DNA of 64,000 bases, from assembly GCF_003854275.1 (NCBI RefSeq), contig NZ_QTQP01000017.1, positions 1-64,000 of the forward strand. Direction: 5' to 3'. This DNA is from Burkholderia sp. Bp8963. GTDB taxonomy: Bacteria; Pseudomonadota; Gammaproteobacteria; Burkholderiales; Burkholderiaceae. This document shows positions 26,560 to 39,244 of this stretch, in pieces. The notes beneath the pieces were generated by a model. That model searched no databases. It saw only the letters and a program-made list of their open reading frames with translations, and was not told the origin of the DNA. Numbering within the stretch: position 1 is the stretch's first letter; each line of letters begins with the position of its first letter. A program made the position numbers and the translations under genes.

Positions 26560-27495
26560 GTGGCTGCCCCTCTTAGCGGAAACGGATCCGGCGCTGCCGT
26601 CAGGCGCACGTCGCCGATGTCGGCCTTCGCCGACCGCTGGATTCCGAAGCTCGTGCTCGCGCCCAGCGTGGCGATCGCCGTGGTGTTCATCTACGGCTTC
26701 ATCCTGATCACCGGCTATCTGTCGCTGACCCATTCGCGGCTGTTGCCGAACTATGAATTCGACGGCTTCGGCCGTTACTCGGACCTGTTCCAGAACGACG
26801 TGTGGTGGACCTCCGCCGCGAACCTCGGCTGGTTCGGTATTCCGTTCATCGCGATCTGCGTCGCGCTCGGCCTGTTTCTCGCGATCCTGCTCGACCAGAA
26901 GATCCGCAACGAAGGCGCGCTGCGCGCGATCTTCCTGTATCCGATGGCGCTGTCGTTCATCGTGACGGGCACCGCGTGGCAGTGGATCCTGAACCCCGGC
27001 CTCGGCCTCGAGAAGGTGATGCACGACTGGGGCTGGACGAGCTTCTCGTTCGGCTGGCTCGACGATCCGGACAAGGCGATCTTCTGCGTCGTGATCGCGG
27101 CCGTGTGGCAGTCGACGGGCTTCGTGATGGCGCTGTTCCTCGCGGGCCTGCGCGGCGTCGACAGCGAGATCTTCAAGGCCGCGCAGGTCGACGGCGCGAC
27201 GCTGCCGACGATCTACCGCAAGATCGTGATCCCGAGCATGCGCCCGGTGTTCTTCTCGGTGCTGCTGATCCTCTGCCACATCACGATCAAGACCTTCGAC
27301 CTCGTCGTCGCGCTGACGGCGGGCGGGCCAGGCACGTCGTCGTCGCTGCCGGCGATGTTCATGTACACGTTTTCGTTCAACCGCGGCCAGCTCGGCCTCG
27401 GTGCCGCATCGTCGGTGATGATGCTCGCGACCGTGGTCGCGGTGCTGGTGCCGCTGATGTATATGGAATCGAGGAGCACCCGCAATGCAGCCTAA
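26560..27495 (+). CDS. Sugar ABC transporter permease, MalF-like
   Basis: A 311-residue integral membrane protein with six helices and the binding-protein-dependent permease EAA loop (EIFKAAQVDGATLPTIYRKI near residue 215), which contacts the ATPase. GTG 26560 is chosen because AGGAG lies nine bases upstream; an ATG at 26482 would add 26 residues with no ribosome-binding site. The stop overlaps the next permease start by 11 bases, showing tight coupling. It would form a heterodimeric channel with the following gene product. Confidence 0.93.
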   Translation: MAAPLSGNGSGAAVRRTSPMSAFADRWIPKLVLAPSVAIAVVFIYGFILITGYLSLTHSRLLPNYEFDGFGRYSDLFQNDVWWTSAANLGWFGIPFIAICVALGLFLAILLDQKIRNEGALRAIFLYPMALSFIVTGTAWQWILNPGLGLEKVMHDWGWTSFSFGWLDDPDKAIFCVVIAAVWQSTGFVMALFLAGLRGVDSEIFKAAQVDGATLPTIYRKIVIPSMRPVFFSVLLILCHITIKTFDLVVALTAGGPGTSSSLPAMFMYTFSFNRGQLGLGAASSVMMLATVVAVLVPLMYMESRSTRNAA

Positions 27496-28342
27496 GATGA
27501 CTATCAGCCGGGCGGTCATTTACGCGGCCCTGATCCTGTTCGCGCTGTACTTCCTGTTCCCGATCTACGTGATGCTGTCGACGTCGTTCAAGGATCTCGA
27601 CCAGCTGCGCACCGGCAACCTGCTGACGCCGCCGTCGCACTGGACCCTCGATCCGTGGGTGAAGGCGTGGAGCGGCGCGTGTACGGGCGTGCGCTGCGAC
27701 GGCATGAAGCCGTTCTTCCTGAATTCGCTGCAGATGGTGATCCCCGCCGTGCTGATCTCGTCGCTGGTCGGCGCGTTCAACGGCTACGTGCTCACGCACT
27801 GGCGCTTTCGCGGCGCGGACGCGCTGTTCACGATGATGCTGGTCGGCTGCTTCATCCCGTTCCAGGTGATCCTGCTGCCGATGGCGCGCCTGCAGGGGAT
27901 GCTCGGTCTCGCCAACACGATTCCCGGCCTCGTGTTCGTGCACGTCGTGTACGGGATCGCATTCACGACGATGTTCTTCCGCAACTTCTACGTGAGCGTG
28001 CCGGCCGAGCTCGTGAAGGCCGCGCGCATCGACGGCGCGGGTTTCTTCACGATCTTCACGAAGATCCTGCTGCCGGTGTCGCTGCCGATCTTCATGGTGT
28101 GCCTGATCTGGCAGTTCACGCAGATCTGGAATGACTTCCTGTTCGGGATCGTGTTCTCCGGCGTCGATTCGATGCCGATCACGGTCGCGCTGAACAACCT
28201 CGTCAACACGTCGACGGGCGTGAAGGAATACAACGTCGACATGGCGGGCGCGATCATCGCCGCGCTGCCGACGCTGCTCGTCTACGTGATCGCCGGCCGC
28301 TACTTCGTGCGCGGCCTGACGGCGGGCGCGGTGAAGGGCTGA
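27485..28342 (+). CDS. Sugar ABC transporter permease, MalG-like
   Basis: A 285-residue permease with six helices. It begins MQPKMTISRAVIYAALILFALYFLFP, typical of MalG-type subunits, and has the EAA loop LVKAARIDGAGFFTIFTKIL. A short cysteine-containing periplasmic insertion (SGACTGVRCDGMKPFF) follows helix 1. It overlaps the upstream permease by 11 bases. Membrane partner of the MalF-like subunit and the ATPase encoded downstream. Confidence 0.93.
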   Translation: MQPKMTISRAVIYAALILFALYFLFPIYVMLSTSFKDLDQLRTGNLLTPPSHWTLDPWVKAWSGACTGVRCDGMKPFFLNSLQMVIPAVLISSLVGAFNGYVLTHWRFRGADALFTMMLVGCFIPFQVILLPMARLQGMLGLANTIPGLVFVHVVYGIAFTTMFFRNFYVSVPAELVKAARIDGAGFFTIFTKILLPVSLPIFMVCLIWQFTQIWNDFLFGIVFSGVDSMPITVALNNLVNTSTGVKEYNVDMAGAIIAALPTLLVYVIAGRYFVRGLTAGAVKG

Positions 28343-28452
28343 GCGCGGTTTTATACGAGACGACGAACCGGCCGCGCGCGCGACGCGCGGCGCATCGAAA
28401 CGATACCGACGCGGCGCGACGAACGCGCTGCACGAGACAGAGGATTCACAGC

Positions 28453-29571
28453 ATGGCAAGCCTTTCCATCCGTGACGTGTACAAGACCTACCCGAACGGG
28501 GTGCCCGTCCTGAAGGGTGTCGACATCGACATCGAGGACGGTCAGTTCCTGATTCTCGTCGGCGGCTCGGGCTGCGGGAAATCGACGCTGCTCAACATGA
28601 TCGCCGGCCTCGAGACGGTCACGAGCGGCGAGATCCGGATCGACGGCAAGGTCGTCAACGACCTGTCGCCGAAGGACCGCGACATCGCGATGGTGTTCCA
28701 GTCGTATGCGCTGTATCCGTCGATGACGGTGCGCGAGAACATCTCGTTCGGCCTGAACATCCGCAAGGTGCCGAAGAGCGAGCAGCAGCAGATCGTCGAT
28801 CGCGTGTCGCAGATGCTGCAGATCCAGCACCTGCTCGAGCGCAAGCCGGGCCAGCTGTCGGGCGGCCAGCGGCAGCGCGTCGCGATGGGCCGCGCGCTCG
28901 CGCGCGACCCCGCGCTGTTCCTGTTCGACGAGCCGCTGTCGAACCTCGACGCGAAGCTTCGCATCGAGATGCGCGCGGAGATCAAGCTGCTGCACCAGCG
29001 CCTCGGCACGACGATCGTCTACGTGACGCACGACCAGATCGAGGCGATGACGCTCGGCGACCGCATCGCGGTGATGAAGGACGGCGTGGTGCAGCAGTTC
29101 GGCGCGCCGCAGGAAATCTACGATTCGCCGTCGAACCTGTTCGTCGCGGGCTTCATCGGCGCGCCGCCGATGAACTTCATCAACGGCCGGCTCGTGGAGC
29201 AGGGCAGCGGCGTCGCGCTCGAGATCGACACGGGCGTCGCGCGCGGCGCGCTGAACCTGCCGTTCGATGCGGGCAAGCTGAAGGCGCACGTCGGCCGCGA
29301 GGTGATCCTCGGCCTGCGCCCGGAGCGCATCACCGACGTGCGCCACGCGCACAACGGCGACGCGTCGCACCTGCAGCCGCTCGACGTGCGCGTCGACGTG
29401 ACCGAGCCGACCGGCCCCGACACGCACGTGTTCGCGCAGGTGAACGGCAAGCGCATCGTGAGCCGCGTGCATCCGGCCGCCAATCCGCAGCCGGAGCAGA
29501 CGCTGTCGCTGCTGTTCGACGTGTCGAAGGCGGTGCTGTTCGATCCGGCGTCGGAGGAGCGGATCGCGTAA
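28453..29571 (+). CDS. Sugar ABC transporter ATP-binding protein, UgpC/MsiK family
   Basis: A 372-residue ATPase energising the upstream permeases. Walker A GGSGCGKST (residues 37-45), Q-loop FQSYALYP, signature LSGGQRQRV, Walker B LFLFDEPLSNLD and switch histidine VTHDQ are all intact. Residues 240-365 form the OB-fold regulatory domain of MalK/UgpC proteins, which can contact inhibitory partners. The 110-base gap from the permease gene contains no terminator, so it belongs to the same operon. Confidence 0.94.
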   Translation: MASLSIRDVYKTYPNGVPVLKGVDIDIEDGQFLILVGGSGCGKSTLLNMIAGLETVTSGEIRIDGKVVNDLSPKDRDIAMVFQSYALYPSMTVRENISFGLNIRKVPKSEQQQIVDRVSQMLQIQHLLERKPGQLSGGQRQRVAMGRALARDPALFLFDEPLSNLDAKLRIEMRAEIKLLHQRLGTTIVYVTHDQIEAMTLGDRIAVMKDGVVQQFGAPQEIYDSPSNLFVAGFIGAPPMNFINGRLVEQGSGVALEIDTGVARGALNLPFDAGKLKAHVGREVILGLRPERITDVRHAHNGDASHLQPLDVRVDVTEPTGPDTHVFAQVNGKRIVSRVHPAANPQPEQTLSLLFDVSKAVLFDPASEERIA

Positions 29572-29597
29572 CGCGGGCACACCGCGCCGGATACGCG

Positions 29598-29632
29598 CAA
29601 GGGGCCGCTTTGAACTGGCCGGCGGCCCCTTG
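29598..29632 (+). terminator. Hairpin after the sugar ABC operon
   Basis: CAAGGGGCCGC (29598-29608) pairs perfectly with GCGGCCCCTTG (29622-29632). The following sequence is only moderately T-rich, so termination may be weak. Confidence 0.5.
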
Positions 29633-29654
29633 TGCTTGTAGGGAGGTTGTGCGC

Positions 29655-30278
29655 TCAGTGCGGCAGCCGCACGTCGAACTTGTAGGTGACGAGCCGCGCG
29701 ACGAGGATGAAGCCGGTCGCCGTCAGCACGCTGTAGACCGAATCGACGTCCAGCCACACGAGCAGCAGATAGAACCAGCAGCCGACGAACGCGCAGGTCG
29801 CGTACGGCCGCGAGTCGCGCAGGATCAGCGGGATGTCGTTGCACAGCACGTCGCGGATGATCCCGCCGACCACGCCGGTGATCACGCCCATCATCACCGC
29901 GATGAAGCGCGGCATCTCGGCGTCGAGCGCGATCGACGTGCCGGACACGCTGAAGATGCCGAGGCCGACCGCGTCGGCAATGAGCAGCGTCCGTTCGGCC
30001 GACAGCCGCGACAGCATCCGCAGCACGAACGGCGCGCACAGCGACAGCGCGAAGATCACCAGCACGTAGTCGTCGTGCACGACCCAGTAGAACGGCCGGC
30101 GTTCGAGCAGGATGTCGCGCAGCGTGCCGCCGCCGAACGCCGTCGCGAGCGCGACGACGAACGTGCCGACCGAGTCGAGCCGGTTCTTGCGCGCTTCGAT
30201 GAAGCCGGAAATCGCGAACGCTAGCGTCGCGATCGCTTCGAGTATCGTGATCGCGAGCGTCAGCCTAGGGTGCGGCAC
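29655..30278 (-). CDS. Trimeric intracellular cation (TRIC) channel family protein
   Basis: A 207-residue, seven-helix membrane protein with two UPF0126/TRIC repeats. Each repeat has a glycine-rich kinked helix: TAFGGGTLRDILLERRPFYW and GVVGGIIRDVLCNDIPLIL. Prokaryotic TRIC proteins are potassium-permeable homotrimers. GTG 30278 is preferred; it overlaps the upstream Smr gene stop by 14 bases, whereas ATG 30305 would overlap by 41 and add a Pro/Arg segment before helix 1. It is translationally coupled to the Smr gene. Confidence 0.88.
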   Translation of the reverse strand: MPHPRLTLAITILEAIATLAFAISGFIEARKNRLDSVGTFVVALATAFGGGTLRDILLERRPFYWVVHDDYVLVIFALSLCAPFVLRMLSRLSAERTLLIADAVGLGIFSVSGTSIALDAEMPRFIAVMMGVITGVVGGIIRDVLCNDIPLILRDSRPYATCAFVGCWFYLLLVWLDVDSVYSVLTATGFILVARLVTYKFDVRLPH

Positions 30279-31044
30279 GCGGCCCCCGATCGGCGGGCGC
30301 CGCAAGCGGCTGCAGCAGTACGAGCACCGCGCCCGCGCCGCCGTCGTGGCCGCGCGCCTCGCAGAACGCGATCACTTCTTCCTTCTGCACGAGCCACGCG
30401 CGCACCTTGCCTTTCAGCACCGGTTCCTTGCCGACCGAGCCGAGGCCCTTGCCATGGATCACGCGCAGGCAGCGCAGCCCTTTCTTGCCGGATTCGCGGA
30501 TGAACGCGGCGAGCGCGTCGCGCGCTTCGTCGCGGCGCATTCCGTGCAGGTCGAGCTGCGCCTGCACGATCCACGCGCCGCTCCTCAGCTTGCGCACCAC
30601 GTCGCGGCTCACGCCGGGGCGGTGGTAGTACAGCGACTCGTCGCTGTCGAGCAGCGTCTCGGGATCGAACTCGTCGGACAGCGTCGCGTTCAGCACCGCT
30701 TCCTCGTCGCGCTGCGTCTGCTTCGGCACGGGCGCGGGCGGCTCGCGGCCGGCTGCAGCGCGCGGCGGCGCATTGAGCGGCCGGATCGCGCCGATCTCGT
30801 TGCGGAACAGGTTTGCGTCGGCTTCGGTCTGGCGCGCGGCCTTCGCGGTCTCGACGCGCTCGCGCTCGCGGCGCTCGGCTTCGCCCTTGAGCGCGGTGCG
30901 CAGCGTGCCGAGGCCGGCGAGGCCCTGGCCGCGCAGCGCGCCGGGCTCGGGCGCCGCCGGCGGCGCGGCCGGGGCGGGTTGCTGGGGACGGGCGGCGACT
31001 TGCCGCTTCGCGGGATCGCTCGGATGGGGTTGATTCTTCGCCAT
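30265..31044 (-). CDS. Smr/MutS2-type domain protein
   Basis: A 259-residue protein. Residues 1-110 are Pro/Ala- and Arg/Glu-rich and probably disordered or helical. The C-terminal Smr domain (about residues 165-245) has the diagnostic LDLHGMRRDEARDALAAFI and RVIHGKGLGS motifs; the LDLHG histidine/aspartate and HGKG loop are nuclease-associated. It resembles E. coli YfcN/SmrA-B, the latter cleaving mRNA at collided ribosomes. Whether this one acts similarly is unknown. Confidence 0.9.
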   Translation of the reverse strand: MAKNQPHPSDPAKRQVAARPQQPAPAAPPAAPEPGALRGQGLAGLGTLRTALKGEAERRERERVETAKAARQTEADANLFRNEIGAIRPLNAPPRAAAGREPPAPVPKQTQRDEEAVLNATLSDEFDPETLLDSDESLYYHRPGVSRDVVRKLRSGAWIVQAQLDLHGMRRDEARDALAAFIRESGKKGLRCLRVIHGKGLGSVGKEPVLKGKVRAWLVQKEEVIAFCEARGHDGGAGAVLVLLQPLAAPADRGPRAAP

Positions 31045-31087
31045 GATTCACACACGCAAGGCAGACGCGCGCGGAGCGCGCGGTCAT

Positions 31088-31116
31088 GAAAAAAGCCGCT
31101 GCGTCGGCAGCGGCTT
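31088..31116 (-). terminator. Terminator of trxB
   Basis: On the minus strand a 10-bp stem of AAGCCGCTGC and GCAGCGGCTT (31116-31093) with a four-base loop is followed by TTTTC. Confidence 0.82.
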
Positions 31117-31172
31117 GTCGGCAAGCGTGCGTCGCGGCAGCGGACGCCATTGTAGCGCCCGGCGCGTGCGGC

Positions 31173-32222
<1,050 letters not shown>

Positions 32223-32429
32223 TCAGACGCGCATTATAAAGGCCCTGTTGGTGCGCTGCCGAACGAGAGTTTCAATCGCGGCGATAGCGTTTGGCGCGGG
32301 CGGCCCCACCTGCGCGGCCCGATGTAACCGTCATTTACACTTGCGCGGGCAGCGCTGCGTTTACAATAAGCGGGATCGAACGATTGACGGGCGCGCAGCA
32401 TGCGCGGCCCGTCTTCTTTATACGCATTC

Positions 32430-34739
32430 ATGGCAAAAGCTCCTTATTCCGCTCAGGCACAGGCGTTGCCGCACCGGATGTCGAAGCTCCTCACGGAGAT
32501 CCGCTGGATTCTCCAGGTCGCGCTGTGCGCATTTCTGGTGATGGCCCTGTTGAGCTACAGCCGGCGCGACCCGAGCTGGACGCACGCGGCGCAGGTCGAT
32601 CACATCTCTAACTGGGCGGGCCGCGTCGGCGCGTGGACGGCCGACATCGTGCTGCTGCTGTTCGGCCTGTCGGCCTACTGGCTGATCGTGCCGCTCGGGC
32701 GGCGCATCGCCGCCAACTACCGCCGCATCACCCGCCACGAGACGCTGGCCGACGAGCCCGAGCGGCCGATCGGCTGGCTGACCGAGGTGCTGTCGTTCGT
32801 GCTCGTGCTGCTCGCGTCCGACGGCATCGAGGCACTGCGCATGTGGTCGCTGAAGGTGCAGCTGCCGCGCGCGCCGGGCGGCGTCGTCGGCGAGGCGGTC
32901 GCGGGCGCGATGTCGCACGCGTTCGGCTTCACGGGCGGCACGCTCGCGCTGCTCATCGCGCTCGCGATCGGGCTGTCGCTGTATTTCCGCTTTTCGTGGC
33001 TGTCGGTCTCCGAGCGCGTCGGCGGCGCGATCCTGTCGGCCGTCAACGTCGCGAAGCTGCGCCGCGAGGCCGAGCGCGACCGCAAGCTCGGCGAGGCCGC
33101 GGCCGTGCGCCGCGAAGGCAAGGTCGAGGAAGAGCGCGTGCGCATCGAGGATCACGAGCCCGTGACGATCGTGCCGCCGGTCGTCACGCCCGCGAAGTCC
33201 GAGCGCGTCGAGAAGGAGCGCCAGGTGCCGCTCTTCACCGACCTGCCCGGCGATTCGACGCTGCCGCCGATCTCGCTGCTCGATCCGGCGCCGAAGGCGC
33301 AGGAAGCGATCTCCGCCGACACGCTCGAATTCACGTCGCGACTGATCGAGAAGAAGCTGAAGGACTTCGGCGTCGAGGCGAGCGTCGTCGCCGCGTATCC
33401 GGGCCCCGTCGTCACGCGCTACGAGATCGAGCCGGCGACCGGCGTGAAGGGCAGCCAGATCGTGAACCTCGCGAAGGATCTTGCGCGCTCGCTGTCGCTC
33501 GTGTCGATCCGCGTCGTCGAGACCATTCCCGGCAAGAACTACATGGCGCTCGAGTTGCCGAACCAGCGCCGCCAGACCGTGCACCTGTCCGAGATCATCG
33601 GCTCGGAGGTGTACGCGGCCGCGCCGTCTGCGCTCACGCTCAGCCTCGGCAAGGACATCGGCGGCAAGCCGGTGTGCGCGGACCTCGCGAAGATGCCGCA
33701 CCTGCTCGTCGCCGGCACGACCGGTTCGGGCAAGTCGGTCGGGATCAACGCGATGATCCTGTCGCTGCTGTACAAGGCGAGCGCCGAGCAGGTGCGCCTG
33801 ATCCTGATCGATCCGAAGATGCTCGAAATGAGCGTCTACGAAGGCATTCCGCATCTGCTGTGTCCGGTCGTCACCGACATGCGCCAGGCGGGCAACGCGC
33901 TCAACTGGACGGTTGCCGAGATGGAGCGCCGCTACAAGCTGATGAGCAAGCTCGGCGTGCGCAACCTCGCGGGCTACAACAACAAGATCGACGAAGCGGC
34001 GAAGCGCGAGGAGAAGCTCCCGAACCCGTTCAGCCTGACGCCTGAGGATCCGGAGCCGCTCGGCCGGCTGCCGAACATCGTCGTCGTGATCGACGAGCTC
34101 GCCGACCTGATGATGGTCGTCGGCAAGAAGGTCGAGGAGCTGATCGCGCGGATCGCGCAGAAGGCGCGCGCGGCCGGCATCCACCTGATCCTCGCGACGC
34201 AGCGTCCGTCGGTCGACGTGATCACGGGCCTCATCAAGGCGAACGTGCCGACGCGGATCGCGTTCCAGGTGTCGTCGAAGATCGACTCGCGCACGATTCT
34301 CGACCAGATGGGCGCCGAATCGCTGCTCGGGATGGGCGACATGCTGTACCTGCCGCCAGGCACCGGGCTGCCGGTGCGCGTGCACGGCGCGTTCGTCGCC
34401 GACGACGAAGTGCATCGCGTCGTCGACAAGCTCAAGGAGCAGGGCGAGCCGAACTATATCGAAGGCCTGCTCGAAGGCGGCACCGCCGACGGCGACGAGG
34501 GCTCGGCCGGCGCGGGAACCGGCGAAGGCGGCGGCGAGTCTGATCCGCTATACGACCAGGCGGTCGAGATCGTCATCAAGAACCGCCGCGCGTCGATCTC
34601 GCTCGTGCAGCGCCACCTGCGCATCGGCTACAACCGCGCCGCGCGGCTGCTCGAGCAGATGGAGCAGTCGGGGCTCGTGTCGGCGATGTCGTCGAGCGGC
34701 AACCGCGAAATTCTTGTGCCGGCCCGCGACGCGGAATGA
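32430..34739 (+). CDS. ftsK: DNA translocase FtsK
   Basis: A 769-residue septal DNA pump. Residues 1-190 contain four or five membrane helices, then a short charged linker (far shorter than in E. coli FtsK). The RecA-like motor has Walker [15 protein letters not shown], Walker [16 protein letters not shown] and the [12 protein letters not shown] motif. The last 65 residues form the winged-helix gamma domain that reads KOPS sequences ([20 protein letters not shown]). It moves the dif region to the septum and activates XerCD. Start 32430 (MAKAPYSAQ) is taken over 32400 by context. Confidence 0.95.
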   Translation: MAKAPYSAQAQALPHRMSKLLTEIRWILQVALCAFLVMALLSYSRRDPSWTHAAQVDHISNWAGRVGAWTADIVLLLFGLSAYWLIVPLGRRIAANYRRITRHETLADEPERPIGWLTEVLSFVLVLLASDGIEALRMWSLKVQLPRAPGGVVGEAVAGAMSHAFGFTGGTLALLIALAIGLSLYFRFSWLSVSERVGGAILSAVNVAKLRREAERDRKLGEAAAVRREGKVEEERVRIEDHEPVTIVPPVVTPAKSERVEKERQVPLFTDLPGDSTLPPISLLDPAPKAQEAISADTLEFTSRLIEKKLKDFGVEASVVAAYPGPVVTRYEIEPATGVKGSQIVNLAKDLARSLSLVSIRVVETIPGKNYMALELPNQRRQTVHLSEIIGSEVYAAAPSALTLSLGKDIGGKPVCADLAKMPHLLVAGTTGSGKSVGINAMILSLLYKASAEQVRLILIDPKMLEMSVYEGIPHLLCPVVTDMRQAGNALNWTVAEMERRYKLMSKLGVRNLAGYNNKIDEAAKREEKLPNPFSLTPEDPEPLGRLPNIVVVIDELADLMMVVGKKVEELIARIAQKARAAGIHLILATQRPSVDVITGLIKANVPTRIAFQVSSKIDSRTILDQMGAESLLGMGDMLYLPPGTGLPVRVHGAFVADDEVHRVVDKLKEQGEPNYIEGLLEGGTADGDEGSAGAGTGEGGGESDPLYDQAVEIVIKNRRASISLVQRHLRIGYNRAARLLEQMEQSGLVSAMSSSGNREILVPARDAE

Positions 34740-34785
34740 GTCCGCGGCGCGCGCGGCGCCGGCCACCCAGGGAGAAAACCGCACC

Positions 34786-35475
34786 ATGCAGCAACATTCG
34801 TTCGCATTGTCCCTTCGTTCGACGCGGCGCTGGCTCGGCGCGGCGCTCGCCGGCGCATCGCTGATGCTCGCGGCGACGCAGGCGTTCGCGGGCGGCACCG
34901 AGCAACTGAAGGCCTTCGTGTCGCAGGTGCGTTCGGCGAAGGGCGAATTCACGCAGCAGATCGTCAAGGCGCCGGCGAAGGGCGCGAGCGCCGTGCAGGC
35001 GGCGCCGAAGCCCACCGACAATTCGAGCGGCACGTTCGTGTTCGCGCGTCCGGGCAAGTTCATCTGGACCTACCAGAAGCCATACCAGCAGGTGCTGCAG
35101 GCCGACGGCGAGAAGCTGTACGTGTACGACCGCGACCTGAACCAGGTCACCGAGCGCAAGCTCACCGGCGCGCTCGGCGCGAGCCCCGCCGCGATCCTGT
35201 TCGGCAGCAACGACCTCGACAAGAACTACACGCTGCGCGATGCGGGCGAGAAGGGCGGCATCGAATGGCTCGAGATGCTGCCGAAGGCGCAGGACACGCA
35301 GTTCCAGCGGATCGGCATCGGCTTCCGGAACGGCACGCTCGCCGCGATGGAGCTGCACGACGTGTTCGGCAACGTCACGCTGCTGACGTTCACGAACATC
35401 CAGACCAACCCGCCGCTGAAGTCGGACACGTTCAAGTTCGTCGTGCCGAAGGGCGCCGACGTGATCACCGGCTGA
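34786..35475 (+). CDS. lolA: Outer-membrane lipoprotein carrier protein LolA
   Basis: A 229-residue periplasmic chaperone that ferries lipoproteins from LolCDE to LolB. Signal peptide is residues 1-35 (twin arginine-like [13 protein letters not shown]... ending AFA). The mature domain has the convex beta-sheet patterns [40 protein letters not shown] and KDTQFQRI-like strands. An insertion [21 protein letters not shown] lengthens the first loop. AGGGAG precedes ATG 34786. It sits between ftsK and rarA as in many proteobacteria. Confidence 0.93.
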   Translation: MQQHSFALSLRSTRRWLGAALAGASLMLAATQAFAGGTEQLKAFVSQVRSAKGEFTQQIVKAPAKGASAVQAAPKPTDNSSGTFVFARPGKFIWTYQKPYQQVLQADGEKLYVYDRDLNQVTERKLTGALGASPAAILFGSNDLDKNYTLRDAGEKGGIEWLEMLPKAQDTQFQRIGIGFRNGTLAAMELHDVFGNVTLLTFTNIQTNPPLKSDTFKFVVPKGADVITG

Positions 35476-35499
35476 CCGGCGCCCGCGCGCCGATTCCGG

Positions 35500-35535
35500 C
35501 ACGGGCCTGCCAGCGATGGCAGGCCCGTGTCGTTT
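35500..35535 (+). terminator. Hairpin terminator after lolA
   Basis: CACGGGCCTGCCA (35500-35512) pairs perfectly with TGGCAGGCCCGTG (35517-35529), followed by TCGTTT. Confidence 0.65.
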
Positions 35536-35543
35536 CCGGGCGC

Positions 35544-35577
35544 GGGCACCGGGCACCGGGCACCGGGCACCGGGCAC
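35544..35577. repeat. Tandem heptamer repeat GGGCACC
   Basis: Four exact copies of GGGCACC and most of a fifth lie between the lolA terminator and rarA. Confidence 0.93.
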
Positions 35578-35659
35578 GGCGGCGCCGTCGCGCGGCTGTC
35601 ATAATGGCGGGTCCGGCGGCCGCGTTCGGCCGCAACCGTTTGATGTGGAGCGAGGGTTC

Positions 35660-36970
35660 ATGTCCGACCTGTTTCAAGTCGAGCCGCGCCGGCCGCTCGC
35701 CGAGGCGTTGCGGCCGAAGACGCTCGCCGAGGTGATCGGCCAGACGCATTTGCTGGGCGAAGGCAAGCCGCTGCGGCTCGCGTTCGAATCGGGCAAGCCG
35801 CATTCGATGCTTCTCTGGGGGCCGCCCGGCGTCGGCAAGACGACGCTCGCGCGGCTCACCGCGCTCGCGTTCGATTGCGAGTTCATCGCGCTGTCCGCGG
35901 TGCTGGGCGGCGTGAAGGACATCCGCGAGGCAATGGAGCACGCGCAGGACACGCTCAACCGTACGGGCCGCCATACGATCCTGTTCGTCGACGAGATTCA
36001 CCGCTTCAACAAGGGGCAGCAGGATGCGCTGCTGCCGTTCGTCGAGTCGGGGCTCGTGACCTTCATTGGTGCGACGACCGAAAACCCGAGCTTCGAGGTC
36101 AACTCGGCGCTGCTGTCGCGCGCGCAGGTCTACGTGCTGAAGTCGCTGACCGATGACGAGATGCGCCAGCTGCTGAAGCGCGCGCAGGAGATCGCGCTCG
36201 ACGGCCTCGCATTCGACGACAAGGCGGTCGATACGCTGGTCGGCTATGCGGACGGCGACGCGCGGCGCTTCCTGAACCTGCTCGAGCAGGCGCAGACGGC
36301 TGCGGCGTCCGCGGGCGTGACGACGATCGACGCCGAGTTCGTCAGCAGCGCGATGACGCTGAACGCGCGCCGTTTCGACAAGGGCGGCGACAACTTCTAC
36401 GACCAGATCTCGGCGCTGCACAAGTCGGTGCGCGGCTCGAGCCCGGACGGCGCGCTGTACTGGTTCTGCCGGATGATCGATGGCGGCGCGGACCCGAAGT
36501 ATCTCGCGCGGCGCATCGTGCGGATGGCATGGGAAGACATCGGCTTGGCCGATCCGCGCGCGATGCAGATCGCGAACGACGCGGCCGAGACCTACGAACG
36601 GCTCGGCTCGCCCGAAGGCGAGCTGGCGCTTGGCCAGGCCGTGATCTATCTCGCGTGCGCGGCGAAGAGCAACGCGGGCTACAACGCGTTCAACCAGGCG
36701 ATGGCGTTCGTCAAGCAGGACAAGTCGCGCGAGGTGCCCGTGCACCTGCGCAACGCGCCGACCAAGCTGATGAAGGAGCTCGGCTACGGCCACGCATACC
36801 GTTACGCACACGACGAGCCGAATGCATACGCGGCCGGCGAGACCTATCTGCCGGACGGCATGCGCGAGCCGCGCTGGTATCAGCCGGTGCCGCGCGGGCT
36901 CGAATCGAAGATCGCCGACAAGCTCGCGTGGCTGCGCGAACTCGACCGCGAGGCGGGCAAGAAGGCTTAG
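35660..36970 (+). CDS. rarA: Replication-associated recombination protein A
   Basis: A 436-residue AAA+ ATPase of the RarA/MgsA/WRNIP1 family acting at stalled forks with SSB and RecA. It starts [21 protein letters not shown]; Walker [14 protein letters not shown], Walker [21 protein letters not shown] and sensor 1 [12 protein letters not shown] follow. The C-terminal tetramerisation/MgsA domain includes [23 protein letters not shown] and [12 protein letters not shown]-like residues. Start 35660 is family-consistent. Confidence 0.95.
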   Translation: MSDLFQVEPRRPLAEALRPKTLAEVIGQTHLLGEGKPLRLAFESGKPHSMLLWGPPGVGKTTLARLTALAFDCEFIALSAVLGGVKDIREAMEHAQDTLNRTGRHTILFVDEIHRFNKGQQDALLPFVESGLVTFIGATTENPSFEVNSALLSRAQVYVLKSLTDDEMRQLLKRAQEIALDGLAFDDKAVDTLVGYADGDARRFLNLLEQAQTAAASAGVTTIDAEFVSSAMTLNARRFDKGGDNFYDQISALHKSVRGSSPDGALYWFCRMIDGGADPKYLARRIVRMAWEDIGLADPRAMQIANDAAETYERLGSPEGELALGQAVIYLACAAKSNAGYNAFNQAMAFVKQDKSREVPVHLRNAPTKLMKELGYGHAYRYAHDEPNAYAAGETYLPDGMREPRWYQPVPRGLESKIADKLAWLRELDREAGKKA

Positions 36971-37013
36971 CGACTGTTGCGGACCGGGCCGGCCCGGGTG
37001 CCGGCTGCCAGAG

Positions 37014-37280
37014 TCAGCGCTTGCGTGCCGGCTGCTTCTTCCAGTAGCCGAATGGCTCCTCGTGGCAGTCGATGTCGAGTTCGGCGATGCGCGCGTGCAG
37101 GCGCGCCTGCGCATCCTCGATCGCGAGGTTGTAGATCGCGGGCGCGATCTCCTCGACGAAGAAATGCAGTAGCGCACCGGCCTGGATGTTGCCGATCGGC
37201 TCGTCCATGTTTTCGGTGAAATAGCGTTGCAGCGAGGCGATTGCGCGGTCGCGCACATCCTTGTCCAGTTCGATGGCCAT
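37014..37280 (-). CDS. DUF2164 domain protein
   Basis: An 88-residue acidic protein. MAIELDKDVRDRAIASLQRY and NIQAGALLHFFVEEIAPAIYN match the DUF2164 family, which has no assigned function. Start 37280 has GGAGAGC just upstream. It ends with a basic tail (YWKKQPARKR). It is convergent with rarA and divergent from serS, so it is transcribed alone. Confidence 0.85.
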   Translation of the reverse strand: MAIELDKDVRDRAIASLQRYFTENMDEPIGNIQAGALLHFFVEEIAPAIYNLAIEDAQARLHARIAELDIDCHEEPFGYWKKQPARKR

Positions 37281-37497
37281 CTGCTCTCCAATGTCGACCA
37301 GAGTCAGTCCTTGAGTGCTGACGCTGGTCCCATGCTTCGCGGTCGGCCCGAGCCGGCGCGTCAGCACTTGCCAGGGCGCCATGCAATGCGGCGTGCCGGC
37401 ACGCGACGCGCATCCCGGCAATGCGATACTGCCACGCGGCACCCGTTTGCGGCATCGTCCGTCAGGCCGACGCCGTGGCGGGCGCGCGGTGCGTTAG

Positions 37498-38835
<1,338 letters not shown>

Positions 38836-38889
38836 GATCGCGCGTCGGCAAGCCTCCGAAGCCCCCGCAAAAAAATTTGCAAAAAGGGC

Positions 38890-38919
38890 TTGGAAGTTTC
38901 GAAGAGATCGTTCTATAAT
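38890..38919 (+). promoter_or_regulatory. Promoter of tRNA-Ser(CGA)
   Basis: TTGGAA (38890-38895), an 18-bp spacer and a perfect TATAAT (38914-38919), with the predicted start about 38 bases before the mature tRNA. Confidence 0.75.
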
Positions 38920-38963
38920 CTTTTCTTTCGCGGAAACGACCAACCGCGAAATGCAGTAAGGAA

Positions 38964-39054
<91 letters not shown>

Positions 39055-39063
39055 AAATACGAA

Positions 39064-39096
39064 GCCCCTTGATCCGGAAGGATTAAGGGGTTTTTC
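39064..39096 (+). terminator. Terminator after tRNA-Ser(CGA)
   Basis: CCCCTTGATCC pairs with GGATTAAGGGG (one G-T) around GGAA, followed by TTTTT. Confidence 0.85.
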
Positions 39097-39244
39097 GTTT
39101 GTGGGCACGGCGGGGCGGGGCGGGGCGAACTGCGATCGTTGAAGTGTGGCTCGGGACAGTCATGGGTGCGGGTTTCTTCGGTGAACGAAATGATGTCGGG
39201 TACGGTGTCGTTGCGTTCGTGCGCGGCAAATCGCTGGGCGGGCG

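Noticed and set aside
36984-36997. CCGGGCCGGCCCGG palindrome between rarA and DUF2164
   Set aside because: Perfect but entirely GC and without a T run; common by chance at this composition, so not called a terminator.
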